DNA of 64,000 nucleotides from CBDAMZ01 sp965197375 (GTDB lineage Bacteria; Acidobacteriota; Vicinamibacteria; Vicinamibacterales; UBA8438), in NCBI GenBank assembly GCA_965197375.1, contig CBDAMZ010000010.1, positions 620,001 through 684,000 on the forward strand, written 5' to 3'. The translations under genes and the position numbers were made by a program. How positions within the stretch are numbered: position 1 is the stretch's first letter; the number at the start of each line of letters is the position of its first letter. Under the pieces are notes generated by a model. It searched no databases and was not told where the DNA came from. It saw only the letters and a list, made by a program, of their open reading frames with translations. Positions 61,443 to 64,000 of the stretch are shown piece after piece.

Positions 61443-61690
61443 CTATTATGTGCAGGCCGGTGTGACCTGCATGGGGGGTCCGTGTCCCCACCGAGGGCCC
61501 GTTGGTCGGGAGGCGCGTCCGGCCCTCGTGGCCCCGTTCGTCGTTCCGCGACGCGCCGAGGGCCTCCCAGTTAATGTCACGTCCGGTCCTGGCCTGACCA
61601 GACGCGAGACGGGACCATGCGCTGGGAGTGTTCGGTTCCGCTGATGGATGAGAAGGTCCAGCGCGGTCCTGGAGGGGCATCGGCGGCTGC
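61443..61690 (+). other. GC-rich palindromic region upstream of ychF
   Basis: This gap holds several inverted repeats: TGCAGG/CCTGCA (61451-61456, 61466-61471), TGGGG/CCCCA (61472-61476, 61486-61490), GGCGCGTC/GACGCGCC (61512-61519, 61550-61557) and GGGAGGC/GCCTCCC (61508-61514, 61562-61568). TATTAT at 61444-61449 could be a -10 box for a plus-strand transcript. It may be a structured leader for ychF or simply a palindromic spacer. Reading frames here on both strands (for example a 97-codon one on the minus strand) resemble no known protein. The region 61290-61442 holds nothing assignable. Confidence 0.35.
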
Positions 61691-61726
61691 GTGCCACCGT
61701 ATTTTCAAGGGCAGCACTTAGTAGAG

Positions 61727-62812
61727 ATGTTGCGTGCAGGCCTTATCGGCCTCCCCTCGACCGGCAAAACTACCCTTTTTCGCCTTTTGACAGGCGGTGC
61801 GGCTGGCCATCCAAGCGGATGCTCCAACAGTGGCCACGCCGACGTCGGTATCGCTCAGGTCCCAGACGAGCGGCTCGACCGACTCGCAACGCTCTTGCAA
61901 CCTCGCAGGGCCGTCCCCGCAACGGTGGCGTTTGCGGATCTCACCGCCCGCGCCGGGGCCACAGGCCTATTCGACGTCACGCCGTATCGCGAAGCGGACG
62001 CACTGCTCCACGTTGTCCGAGCATTTCGCGACGAGCGCGTGCCCCATCCCCACGGGTCAATCGACCCGGCCCGCGATACGCGGACCATCGACGACGAGCT
62101 CATCCTAACGGACCTCGCCGTCGCCGAGCGGCGGCTGGAGCGGATCGAACGCGACATGCGAAAAGGGGTCGCCAAGAACCTTGACAGCGCATTCCGTGTG
62201 CTCGGCACGTGCAGGGAAGCGCTTGCGGACGCCACGCCACTTCGGGCGCTCGAGCTCGAGCCGGCAGCGACCAAGCTTCTGCGAGGATTCCAATTCTTGT
62301 CCGCGAAGCCATTACTGTTAGTCATTAATGTTGATGAGGCCGATGCCGGCGCGCAAACCGCTGAGGCAGTCGATCGGGCGCCCCTGGCAGATATCCTGAC
62401 CGGGGTAGCGACCCGTGCCGTCAGCGTGTGCGCCAAGCTCGAGTTGGAGATCTCGGAACTCAACACCGAGGACGCCGCCTCCTTCAGGACCGACCTGGAT
62501 CTTCAGGAAACCGGCTTGGACCGCGTTATCCGGGCTGCCTACGAGCTCCTGGGCTACATCTCATTCTTTACAGCCTCCAACCAGGAATGCCGGGCCTGGT
62601 CAGTACCGGCAGGCACAGTAGCCCACGTGGCCGCACGAGAAATCCACACGGACATGGCCAGGGGCTTCATCCGAGCCGAGATGGTCGACTACAATCACCT
62701 TATTTCGCGCGGTTCCTTGTTAGCGTGTCGTCATCACGGCGAGGTCAGACTCGAGGGTAAAAACTATGTCGTCCGTGACGGCGACGTCATTAATTTCCGT
62801 TTTGCCACCTAG
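61727..62812 (+). CDS. ychF: YchF-family (Obg-like) ATPase
   Basis: 361 residues from ATG 61727; an upstream in-frame ATG would add 12 unconserved residues. Ribosome-associated P-loop ATPase. G1 is AGLIGLPSTGKTTLF (5-19), different from the usual GLPNVGKSTLF. G3-like DLTARAGATGLF, coiled hairpin LTDLAVAERRLERIERDMRKG, and the adenine-specific NVDE in LLLVINVDEADA follow. The C-terminal TGS domain reads HTDMARGFIRAEMVDYNHLI ... LEGKNYVVRDGDVINFRF. The NVDE motif supports ATP over GTP. Opposite in direction to the dcw cluster. Confidence 0.9.
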   Translation: MLRAGLIGLPSTGKTTLFRLLTGGAAGHPSGCSNSGHADVGIAQVPDERLDRLATLLQPRRAVPATVAFADLTARAGATGLFDVTPYREADALLHVVRAFRDERVPHPHGSIDPARDTRTIDDELILTDLAVAERRLERIERDMRKGVAKNLDSAFRVLGTCREALADATPLRALELEPAATKLLRGFQFLSAKPLLLVINVDEADAGAQTAEAVDRAPLADILTGVATRAVSVCAKLELEISELNTEDAASFRTDLDLQETGLDRVIRAAYELLGYISFFTASNQECRAWSVPAGTVAHVAAREIHTDMARGFIRAEMVDYNHLISRGSLLACRHHGEVRLEGKNYVVRDGDVINFRFAT

Positions 62813-62992
62813 TACAGTGACACCGAAACACTTTGGCAGTCGGCTGCCGATGCATCCCACCTGGCTGCATTGCTGGGCAACACGTTCGCGATTTACTCCT
62901 TCGTCGCGCCGTGCGAAGGCCTGGCAGGATATCGAGCCAGCGGGACCTCGTTGCACGAGCCATTTCGGGATCACAGTACTGCCGCCAGAGCG

Positions 62993-63936
62993 ATGCGCGT
63001 CCTGATCACCGGCGGGGCTGGCTTCATCGGTTCGCACCTGGCTGAACGTTTGCTCGACGACGGGCACGTGGTCGTTGCTGTCGACGACCTGTCAACCGGT
63101 TCGATTAACAACATCGACCATCTGAAGAGCCACCCGCACTTTACCTACGCAATCGACACGATCGTAAACGAAGCCACACTCGCTGAGCACATTGACCGGT
63201 GCGACGTGGTTTTTCACCTCGCCGCCGCTGTTGGCGTCAGACTGATCGTCGAAGCCCCGGTCCGTACGATTGAGACTAACGTCCACGGCACCGAGGTCGT
63301 GATTGCTTCAACCTCTGAGGTCTACGGCAAACGTTCGACCGTACCTTTCCACGAAGACTCTGACCTCATCCTAGGCCCTCCACAGCGCCACCGGTGGGCC
63401 TACGCGTGCAGCAAGGCGGTCGACGAATTCCTGGGACTGGCGTACTGGAAAGAACGGCGCGTCCCGGTTGTAATTGCACGATTGTTCAATACCGTCGGGC
63501 CACGGCAGACTGGCCGCTACGGTATGGTCATCCCAAACTTCGTCCAGCAGGCGCTCGCCGGTGAGCCCATCACCGTCTTTGGTGACGGATCCCAGACCCG
63601 CAGTTTTGCAGACGTGGCCGACGTGGTGCGGGCTCTCTGTTGGCCTGGCCACCGCGCCACAGGCCGTGGGAGAAGTCTTCAACGTCGGCAACGACCAGGA
63701 GACTTCGATCAGGCGCCTGGCCGAAATGGTAAAAGACGTGACGGGGAGCCGGTCGGAGATCATTACGATCCCATACGATGAGGCCTACGAGGCAGGCTTC
63801 GAGGATATGCCACGCCGGGTCCCGGACATCAGCAAAATCCGGGCACTACTCGACTGGTCCCCCCCAAATCCAGCTCGCTGAGATCTTGACGCGCGTCGTC
63901 GAATACGAGCGCGAGCAGCAGCTCCGCGAGGCCTAG
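62993..63936 (+). pseudogene. Frameshifted NDP-sugar epimerase/dehydratase (SDR)
   Basis: Opens with MRVLITGGAGFIGSHLAERL (ATG 62993), then FHLAAAVGVRLIVEAPVRTIE, IASTSEVYGK, WAYACSKAVDEF (Y-x-x-x-K), ARLFNTVGPRQTGRYGMVIP. At about 63638 the frame is lost (GCTCTCTGTTGG appears to have an extra base); it resumes one frame over with VGEVFNVGNDQETSIRRLAE to RRVPDISKIRALLDWSP. At the C run 63859-63865 it shifts again to QLAEILTRVVEYEREQQ, ending TAG 63936. About 12 residues are also missing before IASTSEVYG compared with the family. Either a decaying gene or assembly errors; the family acts on UDP/GDP-sugars for polysaccharides. Confidence 0.65.
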
Positions 63937-63947
63937 GGCTGCCTTTC

Positions 63948-64000
63948 ATGAATACAGCGATGAAGCCAAGGGGAACTCTTGAGCCAAACTACGTCCGGTC
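63948..64000 (+). CDS. Possible start of a further gene (cut by window edge)
   Basis: ATG 63948 opens a frame (MNTAMKPRGTLEPNYVR) that stays open to the window end, 11 nt after the epimerase. A second ATG follows at codon 5. Too short to recognise; no convincing ribosome binding site. It may be the next gene of a polysaccharide cluster. Confidence 0.25.
   Translation, partial: MNTAMKPRGTLEPNYVR

Noticed and set aside
61387..61680. 97-codon minus-strand frame upstream of ychF
   Set aside because: No homology, no ribosome binding site; the palindromic DNA yields open frames on both strands.

Overview
The window is a stretch of chromosome from a GC-rich, diderm (LPS-type outer membrane) bacterium. 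LptD, UppP, a HEAT-repeat/cyclophilin lipoprotein-like protein, a carboxypeptidase-regulatory/TPR protein, a NIPSNAP protein, a membrane pyrophosphatase and a classical tgt-yajC-secD-secF block together fit Acidobacteriota, most likely a Vicinamibacteria-like lineage. That placement is inference from gene content; no 16S gene or species marker was checked. Gene density is high, almost all genes are housekeeping, and I see no insertion sequence, prophage or CRISPR array.

Layout. 1-6.4 kb (minus): tgt, yajC, secD, secF, uppP, a DUF502 membrane protein and the start of a membrane pyrophosphatase. 6.4-7.6 kb (plus): ddl. 7.6-8.3 kb: an intergenic region with a strong promoter, a predicted three-way-junction RNA ending in a terminator, and an 18-residue lysine-rich ORF with its own ribosome binding site and terminator hairpin. 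8.3-10.5 kb (minus): HEAT-cyclophilin fusion. 10.5-20.1 kb (plus): deoxynucleoside kinase, accD, folC, lptD, then a nucleotide-sugar set (RmlA-like, RmlC-like, RmlB, Rmd-like) and a NIPSNAP protein. 20.3-20.5 kb: a decayed htpX 5' fragment. 20.5-24.2 kb: M20 peptidase, a secreted unknown, and thiC under a TPP riboswitch. 24.5-29.7 kb (plus): glyA, DinG-like helicase, TPR protein, YggS. 29.7-35.5 kb (minus): lepB, lepA, citrate synthase, a small membrane protein, a processive GT2. 35.5-44.4 kb (plus): larB, mutS2, dnaG, rpoD, a CAU tRNA, a zinc-ribbon coiled-coil protein, and an RNase HI-AcpS fusion. 44.6-61.3 kb (minus): the complete division/cell-wall cluster mraZ-rsmH-ftsL-ftsI-murE-murF-mraY-murD-ftsW-murG-murC-ftsQ-ftsA-ftsZ with a MraZ operator at its head. 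61.7-64 kb (plus): ychF and a frameshifted sugar-nucleotide epimerase.

How they fit together: the dcw cluster plus ddl and uppP cover most of lipid II synthesis and septum building (murA and murB are not here). tgt/yajC/secDF/lepB/lepA cover protein export and translation; lptD and the nucleotide-sugar genes point to LPS or polysaccharide assembly; dnaG/rpoD/tRNA/mutS2/DinG cover information processing. The most unusual items are the RNase HI-AcpS fusion, the promoter-RNA-terminator-microORF unit at 7.9-8.3 kb, a repeated TATA-like box 6-12 nt upstream of start codons that lack Shine-Dalgarno sequences (possible leaderless mRNAs), and an inverted-repeat element between murD and ftsW.
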